6,034 nucleotides of DNA from Azotobacter vinelandii (GCF_001571105.1 NZ_BCTD01000164.1), one strand, 5' to 3'; counted from the stretch's first letter, positions 1-5,676 are shown. A program made the numbers and translations. Notes: generated by a model not told the origin, from the sequence alone.

Positions 1-1723
1 GCTCGAGCAGTGCCTGTTCCTTGGGCATCAGTTCCTCGTCGCCAAACACCGCCGGCACAGAGGCCAGGGTGTCTCGCGTGCGCGGATGCTTGACCACCTC
101 CGGACGAAAACAGCAGTCCGGCCAGGCCAGCAGCACGTTGAGTACCACCCCGAGCAGGGTGGTATCCCGGCGTGCCAGGGCCTGGCGCAGTTGCGCCGTC
201 AGATTACCCGCCAACTGGCGATAGGCCGCAGCCTGTTCCTCCGCCATCGGCACCTCGACGAATTCCTCCCGGTAGTCCGGGAGGACGTTGCCGCCGATGT
301 CCTTGAGCTTCAGGAACACGGTGAAGGGCAGCACGTAGCGCAGGATGCCCTTGGGGCCGAAGCCGGGGGCTTTCTGCGTGCGGACCGAGAGCTTCTTGCC
401 CTTGGCCGTGCGGTGCGAACTGCCATCCCGCTCGGTGAAGACATCCTTCAACACGCCATGATCACGCATGAAGGACATGGCCGCCGAAGCCAGGCTGCCG
501 CGCGCATTCGGACGGTAGCCGTCCTCCAGCATGCGCTGTGTCAGGACACGGAACAGAAGGAAAAAGAGGTCGTCAGCGTATCCGCCCATCAGGGTACCGG
601 TGAGCAGCACGGTCTTGCGGGTCTTGGCGGCCAGCACCGCCATGGCCTGGCCTTGAGCAGAACCCGCGTTCTTATATTCATGTGCTTCGTCGGCTATGAG
701 CAGGTCGAAGAATCCATCCGGCAGCGCGCGCTTGATGAACTCCGTGGGTTGATAGCCACCCTCACCGAAACCGAACTCGATGCTGGCCATGGCGCGCTCC
801 ATGCGCTTGGCCTGGCGGTCACTGAAGACGAAATTGCCCTGGGCATCCATCAGGTTGACGAACTCGGAGAGGTTGTCGGCCAGCATGCCGGCCAGGAAGC
901 TCTCGCCGAAATCGTTCACCAGCCGTTCGGCCCGCACCGGCCCGAGGGTCGGTATCTGGCACATCGACTTGATGAGCGTGGCTCGCGGGTTACTGGTCTG
1001 CGCCTTGGGGCGCATCAGCGTCCAGAGCGCCTCCCGGCAGACCGGACAGCTTCGGCGCCGATCCGCCCCCAACTGGTGGAACTGCTCGACGGTGAGAGGT
1101 TCCCCCTCATCGTTGTGTAGCAGCGCCCCGCAGGATGGGCAGGCCGCCAGCCGCTGGCCGGCCAGTGCGCGTTTTTGCGCACAGACCGCCCGCCAGTGGA
1201 AACCCATGCGCATGCGCACGCGGCCGAGCACGAAGAACTCCTGTTTCCCGTCATAGGGCTGGCCGATCTGCTCGCGCAGCTTCAGCAGCTTGCCCAGGGT
1301 ATCGGGGCCGTTGAGCACCCAGACGCGAGCGTCCGGTATTGTCTCCAGGATCTCGCGCCGCCACTTGTAGACCAGGTGCGGCGGAGAGATGACCAGGGTC
1401 CGGCGGTAGCCGGCCGCGTGCATGACGGCCGCCGTGGCGATCGCCATCATCGATTTCCCGGAGCCCATCTCGGCATTGATGATGGCGGCCTGCTCGCCGC
1501 GATCGAGCAGCAGCGCGGTGACGGCCTGCACCACCTCGGCCTGGGCCGGGAAAGCCTTGCGTTTGAGGGTGTCCAGCACCGCCTGCCGCTGGGCATTGGC
1601 ATGGCCGGTGTAGACCGGCGGATTGGACTGGTTGAGCGAATCCAGCAACTCGTCCCGGAACGCGTCGATGAAGTCGGTGAGGTTCAGGTTCAGCGCGGAC
1701 GGCAGTTGAAAGGGAGCATTCAT
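1..1723 (-). CDS. SNF2/DEAD-like superfamily 2 helicase with zinc-knuckle insertion (3' part outside window)
   Basis: The reading frame is open without a stop from ATG 1723-1721 to the left edge, giving 574 codons, so the C-terminus is missing. Motif I is GSGKS at residues 87-91, with the ATP-binding lysine at K90. Motif Ia is VISPPHLVYKW at 111-121, in the style of SNF2/RapA proteins. Motif II is DEAH at 345-348, and motif III is LLTGT with TGT at 375-377. Between Ia and II lie two CxxC pairs, C195/C198 and C226/C229, probably one zinc knuckle. Motifs IV-VI of the second RecA domain would lie beyond the window. The family uses ATP to move along or remodel duplex DNA in the cytoplasm. The start is set by AGGAG six nt upstream; a second ATG at 1719 is out of frame. 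It follows the methyltransferase gene by 113 nt. Helicase assignment is secure; the substrate is unknown. Confidence 0.92.
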   Translation of the reverse strand, partial: MNAPFQLPSALNLNLTDFIDAFRDELLDSLNQSNPPVYTGHANAQRQAVLDTLKRKAFPAQAEVVQAVTALLLDRGEQAAIINAEMGSGKSMMAIATAAVMHAAGYRRTLVISPPHLVYKWRREILETIPDARVWVLNGPDTLGKLLKLREQIGQPYDGKQEFFVLGRVRMRMGFHWRAVCAQKRALAGQRLAACPSCGALLHNDEGEPLTVEQFHQLGADRRRSCPVCREALWTLMRPKAQTSNPRATLIKSMCQIPTLGPVRAERLVNDFGESFLAGMLADNLSEFVNLMDAQGNFVFSDRQAKRMERAMASIEFGFGEGGYQPTEFIKRALPDGFFDLLIADEAHEYKNAGSAQGQAMAVLAAKTRKTVLLTGTLMGGYADDLFFLLFRVLTQRMLEDGYRPNARGSLASAAMSFMRDHGVLKDVFTERDGSSHRTAKGKKLSVRTQKAPGFGPKGILRYVLPFTVFLKLKDIGGNVLPDYREEFVEVPMAEEQAAAYRQLAGNLTAQLRQALARRDTTLLGVVLNVLLAWPDCCFRPEVVKHPRTRDTLASVPAVFGDEELMPKEQALLE

Positions 1724-1729
1724 GAGGTT

Positions 1730-1752
1730 CTCCTGCGTTGAGAAAGCGCAGG
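1730..1752 (-). promoter_or_regulatory. Shine-Dalgarno hairpin of the helicase gene
   Basis: On the transcribed strand CCTGCG (1752-1747) pairs perfectly with CGCAGG (1737-1732) across a 9-nt loop. The right arm runs into the ribosome-binding sequence AGGAG (1734-1730), which lies 6 nt before the ATG. Folding would partly mask the site. The stem is only 6 bp, so the structure is plausible rather than proven. Confidence 0.45.
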
Positions 1753-1790
1753 GCCGAACGATCCCCCGGCAGGGCGATGTCGTACCCTGC
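1748..1790 (-). promoter_or_regulatory. Competing inverted repeats in the helicase leader
   Basis: GCAGGG (1790-1785) is followed on the transcribed strand by two copies of CCCTGC, at 1774-1769 and 1753-1748. Pairing with the first copy gives a 6-bp hairpin with a 10-nt loop. Pairing with the second would use the left arm of the ribosome-site hairpin at 1732-1752 and so free the site. The alternative pairing can be read directly from the sequence; a regulatory role is inference. Confidence 0.4.
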
Positions 1791-1803
1791 AGTGGGTTGA
1801 AGT

Positions 1804-1819
1804 GTCGCCGGTTGGCGAC
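1804..1819 (-). other. Perfect 6-bp hairpin after the methyltransferase stop codon
   Basis: GTCGCC and GGCGAC flank a 4-nt loop 17 nt downstream of the methyltransferase stop. No T-run follows, so it does not look like an intrinsic terminator. It could protect the 3' end of a processed message or be chance in GC-rich DNA. Confidence 0.35.
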
Positions 1820-1836
1820 GGAGGTTCAGCGATGAA

Positions 1837-3297
1837 TCAGTATTCGGACGGGAACAGCAGCGTCGTCACCGAGCGATCGCACTCGGTGATGATCCACAGC
1901 CGGGTTTCCCCGCCCACGTCGCCGCCCAGGTCATAGCGGGAAAACAGCCGGTTGCCGTTCTTCAGCGCCTGCTGGTTGGTGTGTTTGTCCACCTCGTCCA
2001 GGTCGCCCCAATCGCCCGCCAAATGGCGTTCGAGATAAGGCTGGGGATTGAGCAGGCCGCGCTCGACCGACTCCGCCACGCCTGCCGTCATGACCAGGTT
2101 GCCCGGATCGAAGAGGAAGGAACGGGGCTCGGGTTTCGCCTCGCCATCATTGCTCCCCTCGTTCCCGCTGCCCGGATTGGATGAAATCGCCAGGAGGCAC
2201 CCCTGAATGGGCGATCCCGGCGTCATCTCCCAAGCCCGGATGATGGGCACGAAGCGGTCGGTCAGGGTGTGGACTTCGGTGATGTTGCCATCCTCGTCCT
2301 CGGTGAATTCGCTCTTGGCCACCTTGTCCTTGTAGGTGTCGCCTTTCAGCACGAGCGTCCGACCGGTCCTGGAGCGGACCACGCCGGAAATCGCGCCGGC
2401 GGCGAGCGCCAGGGCCAGGTGCCATTCCGACAGCTCGCGGACCGGCGGACGGGGCGTCTGCCCGACCTGCGAAAAGTGCAGGTCGAACTCCGGCCACAAT
2501 CCCCCCAGGCGGCGAACCTCCTGGGCGAACTGCCCGGGCTCCAGGGACAGTCGGTAGAAGTGCTCCAGTTCGCGGTTGGCCGGCAGAACCCGGTAGGGCT
2601 CGTCCAGCCAGACATCGGGCAACTCGGGGGCCGCGTCGAGGTCCTCCGCGATCGTTCGCAACCGTTGCCGGACGCTTCGGACCTCCTCGCGTTGGCCCGA
2701 CAAGTCCTGGCGCTTCACACGAATGCCGAAGATCACCACCTGCTTGAAGGTTCGTTCCGCCGCGGCGAAGACCCGCACCTCGGCAAGATGATTGGCTATC
2801 CAGCCGGCGAACTCGTCGTCCAGCACGTAGTGCGGAACGATGAGCACCATCACGCCGCCGTACTGCAACAACGGAAGCGCTCGCTGGTAGAACAATTTCT
2901 CCAGCCGTCGCCGGCCCTTGCCTTCGTACTGGAAGCCGCCCGATTGGTCGGCGACCAGGTCGCCGTAGGGGGGATTGAGCCACAGCAGTCCGAACGACTG
3001 GCGACTGATCATGGTGTCCATCAGGTCGCTGTGCAGTACCCGGTCCAGCAGGGTCCGGGCATGGTCGGCACGCTCGCGGTCATACTCGACCGCGCAGGCG
3101 TCGACCGACTCCCGGCCCAGGGCATGGGCCGCTTCGGCCAGGGCTACGCCTTCGCCAGCGCAGGGATCGAAGATCCGCATGCGGCCGGACGGAGACGGTG
3201 CCAGGGCCAGCAGCACCCGCTCCAGGGTCGCTTCGTCGGTGGGAAAATAGCCATTGCGCGCGAAATTGCGTGCCAGGCGAGGGAACATAAGGGCCAT
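1837..3297 (-). CDS. DUF6094-type class I SAM-dependent DNA methyltransferase with C-terminal extra domain
   Basis: This 486-aa protein has the signature of an amino-methylating DNA methyltransferase (N6-adenine or N4-cytosine). The SAM-binding motif DPCAGEG is at residues 44-50, the acidic motif II VEYD at 70-73 and the catalytic NPPY at 108-111. The N-terminal NFARNGYFPTDEATL (11-25) matches my memory of DUF6094 proteins of integrative elements. After a Gly/Ser/Glu-rich linker near 370-393 comes a tail of about 90 residues with GDWGDL (428-433) and WIITECDRSVTT (468-479). I recognise that tail as a small stand-alone 'plasmid-related' protein family of unknown function, so this may be a fusion. 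The frame stays open upstream to 3678, but that stretch overlaps the preceding gene. ATG 3297 has AAGGAGG four nt before it and is chosen as the start. The target site is unknown. It sits between an unknown gene and the helicase, suggesting joint action. Confidence 0.9.
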   Translation of the reverse strand: MALMFPRLARNFARNGYFPTDEATLERVLLALAPSPSGRMRIFDPCAGEGVALAEAAHALGRESVDACAVEYDRERADHARTLLDRVLHSDLMDTMISRQSFGLLWLNPPYGDLVADQSGGFQYEGKGRRRLEKLFYQRALPLLQYGGVMVLIVPHYVLDDEFAGWIANHLAEVRVFAAAERTFKQVVIFGIRVKRQDLSGQREEVRSVRQRLRTIAEDLDAAPELPDVWLDEPYRVLPANRELEHFYRLSLEPGQFAQEVRRLGGLWPEFDLHFSQVGQTPRPPVRELSEWHLALALAAGAISGVVRSRTGRTLVLKGDTYKDKVAKSEFTEDEDGNITEVHTLTDRFVPIIRAWEMTPGSPIQGCLLAISSNPGSGNEGSNDGEAKPEPRSFLFDPGNLVMTAGVAESVERGLLNPQPYLERHLAGDWGDLDEVDKHTNQQALKNGNRLFSRYDLGGDVGGETRLWIITECDRSVTTLLFPSEY

Positions 3298-3310
3298 ACA
3301 GCCTCCTTGC
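3298..3310 (-). promoter_or_regulatory. Strong unmasked ribosome-binding site of the methyltransferase
   Basis: AAGGAGG ends 4 nt before ATG 3297 and decides this start over the longer open frame reaching 3678. Unlike the neighbouring genes, no nearby complementary segment that would mask it is visible. Confidence 0.7.
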
Positions 3311-3351
3311 AGTGAAAAGTCGAAAAGGTAGGAAAAATGCGTGAGCCAGAA

Positions 3352-3371
3352 GCTCAGGCGGATGCCTGAGC
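3352..3371 (-). other. Perfect 8-bp hairpin spanning the stop codon of the 210-aa gene
   Basis: On the transcribed strand GCTCAGGC and GCCTGAGC form a perfect stem around a 4-nt loop. The TGA stop codon (3356-3354) lies in the right arm. A five-T run occurs only about 14 nt further on, so this is not a canonical intrinsic terminator. It may influence coupling between this gene and the methyltransferase 56 nt downstream, or stabilise an mRNA end. Confidence 0.45.
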
Positions 3372-3986
3372 CTCGGTTGGTTCGGTGGTGAGGACACCCT
3401 GGCGGATCAGCTCGCCGAGCAGGGTTTCGAGCAACTCGACCTGCAGCGACAGCCGCCAGGCCGAAGCCGAGCCCAGCGTCCCCGGGAGGGGCTGCAGCTG
3501 CTCGTGCTCGCCGAGCAGCGCCATCACCGGCTCGCGCCAATGCGGTAGAAGCGGCAGCGGACAGGTCTCCATCACCAGCGGCCAGAGCCGCTCGCCGGGT
3601 TCTTCGCCCTTGCCCAGCAGGGCGTAGGCGACGTGATTGGCCCGGTCGGGCTGGGCGCAGCGCTGGTCGAACAGCCACAGGTGCAGCAGGCTGCCGAACA
3701 GCGTCCCCCGGAACTGGCGGGTCGTGCGTTTCTCCAGCCGCTCGATGTCGGGAAACACCGGCAGCCGATGGCCGTTCAGCGTGACGTGGAACTGGTCCAG
3801 ACCGTTCTCGGCGGAGCCGAGCTGTAGCCGGGCCAGGAACTCCTGCAGGGCCGTGTCGCGGCCCCAGACGGAGAGAAAGACCAGGTTACGCTGCTCGTCG
3901 CAGACGCAGGCGTCCACGTAGAGATCGGGGCACTCCTCGATCGGGTGCAGCGTGGCTGGGGCGGCCTGGGTGGTGAGTTCGGACAT
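3354..3986 (-). CDS. Conserved-looking hypothetical protein, 210 aa
   Basis: I do not recognise a named family. The protein is acidic to neutral and looks cytoplasmic, with no signal peptide or membrane helix. It has a Cys-containing strand-like segment (VDACVCD, 24-30), a hydrophobic segment (NLVFLSVWG, 34-42) and a conserved-looking block TRQFRGTLFGSLLHLWLFDQ (89-108). The C-terminal leucine-rich helix LQVELLETLLGELIRQG lies at 181-197. No catalytic motif is evident. The frame runs upstream to 4220, but that would overlap the 126-aa gene. ATG 3986, with GAGG nine nt upstream, keeps the same kind of leader gap seen between the other genes. It lies 88 nt after the 126-aa gene and 56 nt before the methyltransferase. 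A role in the conjugative element is inferred from position only. Confidence 0.8.
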   Translation of the reverse strand: MSELTTQAAPATLHPIEECPDLYVDACVCDEQRNLVFLSVWGRDTALQEFLARLQLGSAENGLDQFHVTLNGHRLPVFPDIERLEKRTTRQFRGTLFGSLLHLWLFDQRCAQPDRANHVAYALLGKGEEPGERLWPLVMETCPLPLLPHWREPVMALLGEHEQLQPLPGTLGSASAWRLSLQVELLETLLGELIRQGVLTTEPTEAQASA

Positions 3987-3994
3987 GGATAACG

Positions 3995-4009
3995 CCTCGG
4001 AAAACGAGG
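3995..4009 (-). promoter_or_regulatory. Shine-Dalgarno hairpin of the 210-aa gene
   Basis: CCTCG and CGAGG pair perfectly (5 bp) around the loop TTTTC on the transcribed strand. The right arm contains the GAGG that would serve as ribosome-binding site nine nt before ATG 3986. The stem is short, but it repeats the arrangement seen before other genes here. Confidence 0.42.
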
Positions 4010-4021
4010 AGAGACCCGTCC

Positions 4022-4048
4022 CCCGAAGAGGACAGGTTCCCCTTCGGG
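4022..4048 (-). promoter_or_regulatory. GC-rich 11-bp leader hairpin upstream of the 210-aa gene
   Basis: On the transcribed strand CCCGAAGGGGA pairs with TCCTCTTCGGG, 11 consecutive pairs with one G-U wobble, around the 5-nt loop ACCTG. It lies between the stop of the 126-aa gene and the ribosome-site hairpin of the next gene, without a T-run, so a leader element fits better than a terminator. It belongs to the recurring leader design of this cluster. Confidence 0.55.
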
Positions 4049-4074
4049 TGGAATGAAAAGAAAAGTCAGCCCGG

Positions 4075-4455
4075 CTACTGCCTGGCGGCGTGGTACTCAC
4101 GCACGCCTCGTCGCCACGCCTGGGACTTGACCACGGGAGCCAGATCCAGGAACGCCAGCGGGCAACTGTAGTAGTAGGGATGGCAGGCCTCGCCGAGGTC
4201 CTTGTATCCCCATCGGCCATTACGGCATTCGATCAGGTCGCAGTTGATCAGGCGCACCGATTGGCCTCGCTCCAGCCATGAAAGGTCGTCGGCCAGCGCG
4301 GTGTACTCGGCGACGTACCAGAGCACCCAACTGCCACCTTCGTTGACCAGTTCCGAGGCCAGTGTCCGGCGACGCAGGCGTGGATGGGCAAGATCGGAGC
4401 GCAGCCGGTCATCGACCAGGTCCTGCTGTGTCGCGGCATAGAAAAGCCATCCCAT
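4075..4455 (-). CDS. 'MGWLFY'-type small protein of unknown function (possibly DUF6927)
   Basis: This 126-aa protein starts with MGWLFYAAT. It has the block RWGYKDLGEACHPYYYSCPL at residues 81-100, followed by LDLAP (103-107) and a C-terminal RRGVREYHAARQ. I remember proteins with this opening and the WGYK...YYYSCPL block from phages and mobile elements, and believe they are grouped as DUF6927, but I cannot verify that name here. No enzymatic motif is known to me; the conserved C72, C91, C98 and H92 could bind metal, though that is speculative. No signal peptide or membrane helix is seen. The start ATG 4455 has AAGGAG about eight nt upstream. It follows DUF3275 by 96 nt. Function is unknown; small accessory proteins of this kind in such elements are often candidates for anti-restriction or regulatory roles. 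Confidence 0.82.
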   Translation of the reverse strand: MGWLFYAATQQDLVDDRLRSDLAHPRLRRRTLASELVNEGGSWVLWYVAEYTALADDLSWLERGQSVRLINCDLIECRNGRWGYKDLGEACHPYYYSCPLAFLDLAPVVKSQAWRRGVREYHAARQ

Positions 4456-4470
4456 GGATATTCTCCTTGG
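4452..4470 (-). promoter_or_regulatory. Imperfect hairpin covering both ribosome site and start codon of the 126-aa gene
   Basis: CCAAGGA (4470-4464) can pair with TCCATGG (4458-4452) around a 5-nt loop: six pairs with one A-A mismatch. It would cover the AAGGA ribosome site and the ATG itself (4455-4453). The mismatch makes it weak. Confidence 0.3.
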
Positions 4471-4475
4471 TCATG

Positions 4476-4514
4476 GCCGGGGTTCTCCCCTGTGGGGACG
4501 AATCCCCGGCAGGG
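4476..4514 (-). promoter_or_regulatory. GC-rich leader hairpin with alternative pairing upstream of the 126-aa gene
   Basis: First pairing on the transcribed strand: CCCTG (4514-4510) with CAGGG (4492-4488) and, inside it, GGGGA (4507-4503) with TCCCC (4498-4494), around the loop TTCG. Second pairing: GCCGGGG (4510-4504) with CCCCGGC (4482-4476), a perfect 7 bp that reuses the left arm of the first. The two cannot coexist. The T-run in this gap precedes the hairpin in transcription order, so it is not a terminator. Confidence 0.5.
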
Positions 4515-4551
4515 TTGAAAAATCGTGGTGTGGTTATTCGCGCAGGCGATC

Positions 4552-5187
4552 TCAGCTCTTCAGCCAGAGCTGCTGCTTGAAGTCGAGGGTGTAGCCCAGT
4601 TCCCCCAGTCGTTTGCACTGCGCACGGAGCGCAGATCGATCGACCGTGGTATCGAGCTTGACGGTCTCGCCCAGCGGCCAGAGCAGCCCGAACAGAACGG
4701 CATCCGCCTCGGTTTCCGGTGCAGGTGTCTTGACGACCGCCGGCTCCGGTTGCTCCATGCCAAACGGCGCTTGTGCGTCGCCAGGAGCGGTGTCGACCGG
4801 TTCCGCCTTGGGTTCCGCTTTCGGCGGTTTGGCAGCCTTGGCGGGAGCGGGTTGGGTTCGGCTCTCGGCCTTCTCCTCGTCGAGCGGGTCCAGCTCTTTC
4901 GGATCGAGCCGCTCGGCATCGGCCCGGGTGAGCGAATCCATCTCGTCGAGGGTCATGCTGTCCAGGCGAGCCCGGACTTCGATGACCGTGCGGCCCGAAT
5001 GGGTGTAACTGGAGGGGCTGATCTGGGTGATGCAGAACTGCCCCGAATATCGGCCTTCGGCGTACTGGTCCAGGATCGAATCCTTGACGACGAACTCGCC
5101 GATAGAGGTGGCCAGGCGGGCGACATTGAAGTCACCGTTTCGGCCATGGATTGTGCGGATGGCCAACTGGCCTGGGAGGGTGATCAT
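4552..5187 (-). CDS. DUF3275 family protein
   Basis: This 211-aa protein matches the DUF3275 family, usual in integrative and conjugative elements and of unknown function. An N-terminal beta-rich domain (about 1-80; MITLPGQLAIRTIHGRNGDFNVA then VVKDSILDQYAEGRYSGQF) is followed by an acidic helix and a low-complexity Pro/Ala/Lys/Glu linker (about 105-160). A conserved C-terminal module (165-211) begins LFGLLWPLGETVKLD and ends in QLWLKS. The two-domain build with a flexible linker, and the strand-rich N-terminus, would fit a nucleic-acid or protein binding adaptor, but that is inference. There is no signal peptide. The start ATG 5187 has AGGGG nine nt upstream, lying within an inverted repeat (see the leader at 5193-5255). 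It follows the 98-aa gene by 113 nt. Confidence 0.88.
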   Translation of the reverse strand: MITLPGQLAIRTIHGRNGDFNVARLATSIGEFVVKDSILDQYAEGRYSGQFCITQISPSSYTHSGRTVIEVRARLDSMTLDEMDSLTRADAERLDPKELDPLDEEKAESRTQPAPAKAAKPPKAEPKAEPVDTAPGDAQAPFGMEQPEPAVVKTPAPETEADAVLFGLLWPLGETVKLDTTVDRSALRAQCKRLGELGYTLDFKQQLWLKS

Positions 5188-5192
5188 GTTCA

Positions 5193-5255
5193 GTTTCCCC
5201 TGGCGAAAACGAATGGGGAAACACTCCCCCGGCGGGAAAGTGTTTCCCGCGGGGG
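5193..5255 (-). promoter_or_regulatory. Switch-like leader with three mutually exclusive hairpins upstream of DUF3275
   Basis: Three pairings can be read on the transcribed strand. Hairpin A: GCGGGAAA (5250-5243) with TTTCCCGC (5239-5232), loop CAC, extended by CCCCC/GGGGG (5255-5251 with 5230-5226) past one bulged C. Hairpin B: GGGAAACAC (5248-5240) with GTGTTTCCC (5224-5216). Hairpin C: GTTTCCCC (5222-5215) with GGGGAAAC (5200-5193), which contains the ribosome-binding site before ATG 5187. A and B share segments, as do B and C. A with C would hide the ribosome site; B would expose it. Pairings are seen; a switching function and any trigger are inferred. Confidence 0.6.
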
Positions 5256-5300
5256 TGAGTTGTCGAGGTTGAATCAGCAGAAAAAACAGCGGCTTGCAGT

Positions 5301-5597
5301 TCAGATCAGGCCGTCCAGCGAACCGAGCTTAGGCTGCTCGAGCTGACTGGTGATCGGCTTCACATTGCGAGCCCTCCATTCGTCGAGACGGACACGCCGA
5401 CGGCGAACAAGGGCCGGACTGTTGGCCAGCGCTTCGTACTGCTTTTCCAGATAAGCCGCCTGCTGGAAAACAGGCTGGGGAGCGATCCGGTTGATCGCGG
5501 TGTAGAACAAGATACCGACTTTGCGCAACGTCCTGGCCGGAACGGATGCCTCTTTGCTCCAGGCATCGGCACTGGCTTGGCGATTGTAGGTAGACAT
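5301..5597 (-). CDS. Small basic hypothetical protein, 98 aa
   Basis: I do not recognise a family. The protein is basic, has no membrane helix, and looks mostly helical. It has an alcohol-rich N-terminus, a hydrophobic segment (KVGILFYTAINRIAP, 26-40), a helix with Gln, Tyr and Glu (FQQAAYLEKQYEALANS, 44-60), and an arginine cluster VRRRRVRLDEWRARN (64-78) that could contact nucleic acid. The frame is open upstream to 5792, but that would run through the neighbouring gene's end and the leader hairpins. ATG 5597, with GAGGAG seven nt upstream, is preferred. It lies 79 nt after the coiled-coil gene and 113 nt before DUF3275. A DNA or RNA binding role is inference from charge alone. Confidence 0.72.
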   Translation of the reverse strand: MSTYNRQASADAWSKEASVPARTLRKVGILFYTAINRIAPQPVFQQAAYLEKQYEALANSPALVRRRRVRLDEWRARNVKPITSQLEQPKLGSLDGLI

Positions 5598-5600
5598 ACT

Positions 5601-5627
5601 GGATCTCCTCGGAATTTCGACGAGACC
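5601..5627 (-). promoter_or_regulatory. Shine-Dalgarno hairpin of the 98-aa gene
   Basis: On the transcribed strand GGTCTCGTCG pairs with CGAGGAGATCC around loop AAATTC: GG/CC, TCTC/GAGA and TCG/CGA, with one bulged T and one G-G mismatch. The GAGGAG ribosome site is inside the stem. The arrangement repeats nearly unchanged at 6003-6028 before the coiled-coil gene. Confidence 0.52.
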
Positions 5628-5632
5628 CTCCC
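5601..5632. repeat. Dispersed direct repeat, copy 1 (leader element)
   Basis: This 32-nt segment matches 6002-6033 at about 26 of 32 positions. Most differences fall in the hairpin loop or at unpaired positions. Both copies sit immediately upstream of a start codon in the same orientation, consistent with a duplicated leader element. Confidence 0.6.
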
Positions 5633-5655
5633 GGACGGGATAAATCCCGTCAGGG
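5630..5655 (-). promoter_or_regulatory. GC-rich leader hairpin upstream of the 98-aa gene
   Basis: GACGGGA (5651-5645) pairs perfectly with TCCCGTC (5640-5634) around the loop TTTA, and CCC/GGG (5655-5653 with 5632-5630) extend the stem past one mismatch. It resembles the hairpin at 4488-4514 in its CCCTG(N)CGGG-ATT-TCCC core. No T-run follows, so a terminator is unlikely. Confidence 0.52.
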
Positions 5656-5676
5656 GTGGTGGTGAAGCCTGGTGCG

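Noticed and set aside
86..1120. Long plus-strand open frame opposite the helicase (344 codons)
   Set aside because: It lies antisense to a frame with clear helicase motifs, its product has no recognisable domain, and open antisense frames are expected in GC-rich coding DNA.
2269..3315. Long plus-strand open frame opposite the methyltransferase (348 codons)
   Set aside because: Same reason: the opposite strand carries DPCAGEG and NPPY motifs, and the plus-strand product looks like a low-complexity shadow.
3298..3678. N-terminal extension of the methyltransferase to 613 aa
   Set aside because: The added residues are Arg/Ala/Pro-rich, overlap the 210-aa gene, and run through the leader; ATG 3297 has a strong AAGGAGG and starts the conserved DUF6094 N-terminus.
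3987..4220. N-terminal extension of the 210-aa protein to 288 aa
   Set aside because: It would overlap the 126-aa gene and translate the GC-rich leader hairpin; ATG 3986 has a reasonable ribosome site.
4022..4514. GC-rich leader hairpins as intrinsic terminators
   Set aside because: No T-run follows them in the transcription direction, and they sit close to the next start codon; the only nearby T-run precedes the 4488-4514 hairpin.
5188..5300. Inverted repeats as an integration or transfer-origin site
   Set aside because: The pattern is tied to the ribosome site and start codon and recurs before other genes; no relaxase, integrase or tRNA end is visible nearby.
4525..5346. Plus-strand open frame opposite DUF3275 (273 codons)
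   Set aside because: It is antisense to a recognisable DUF3275 protein and crosses that gene's leader; no ribosome site supports it.
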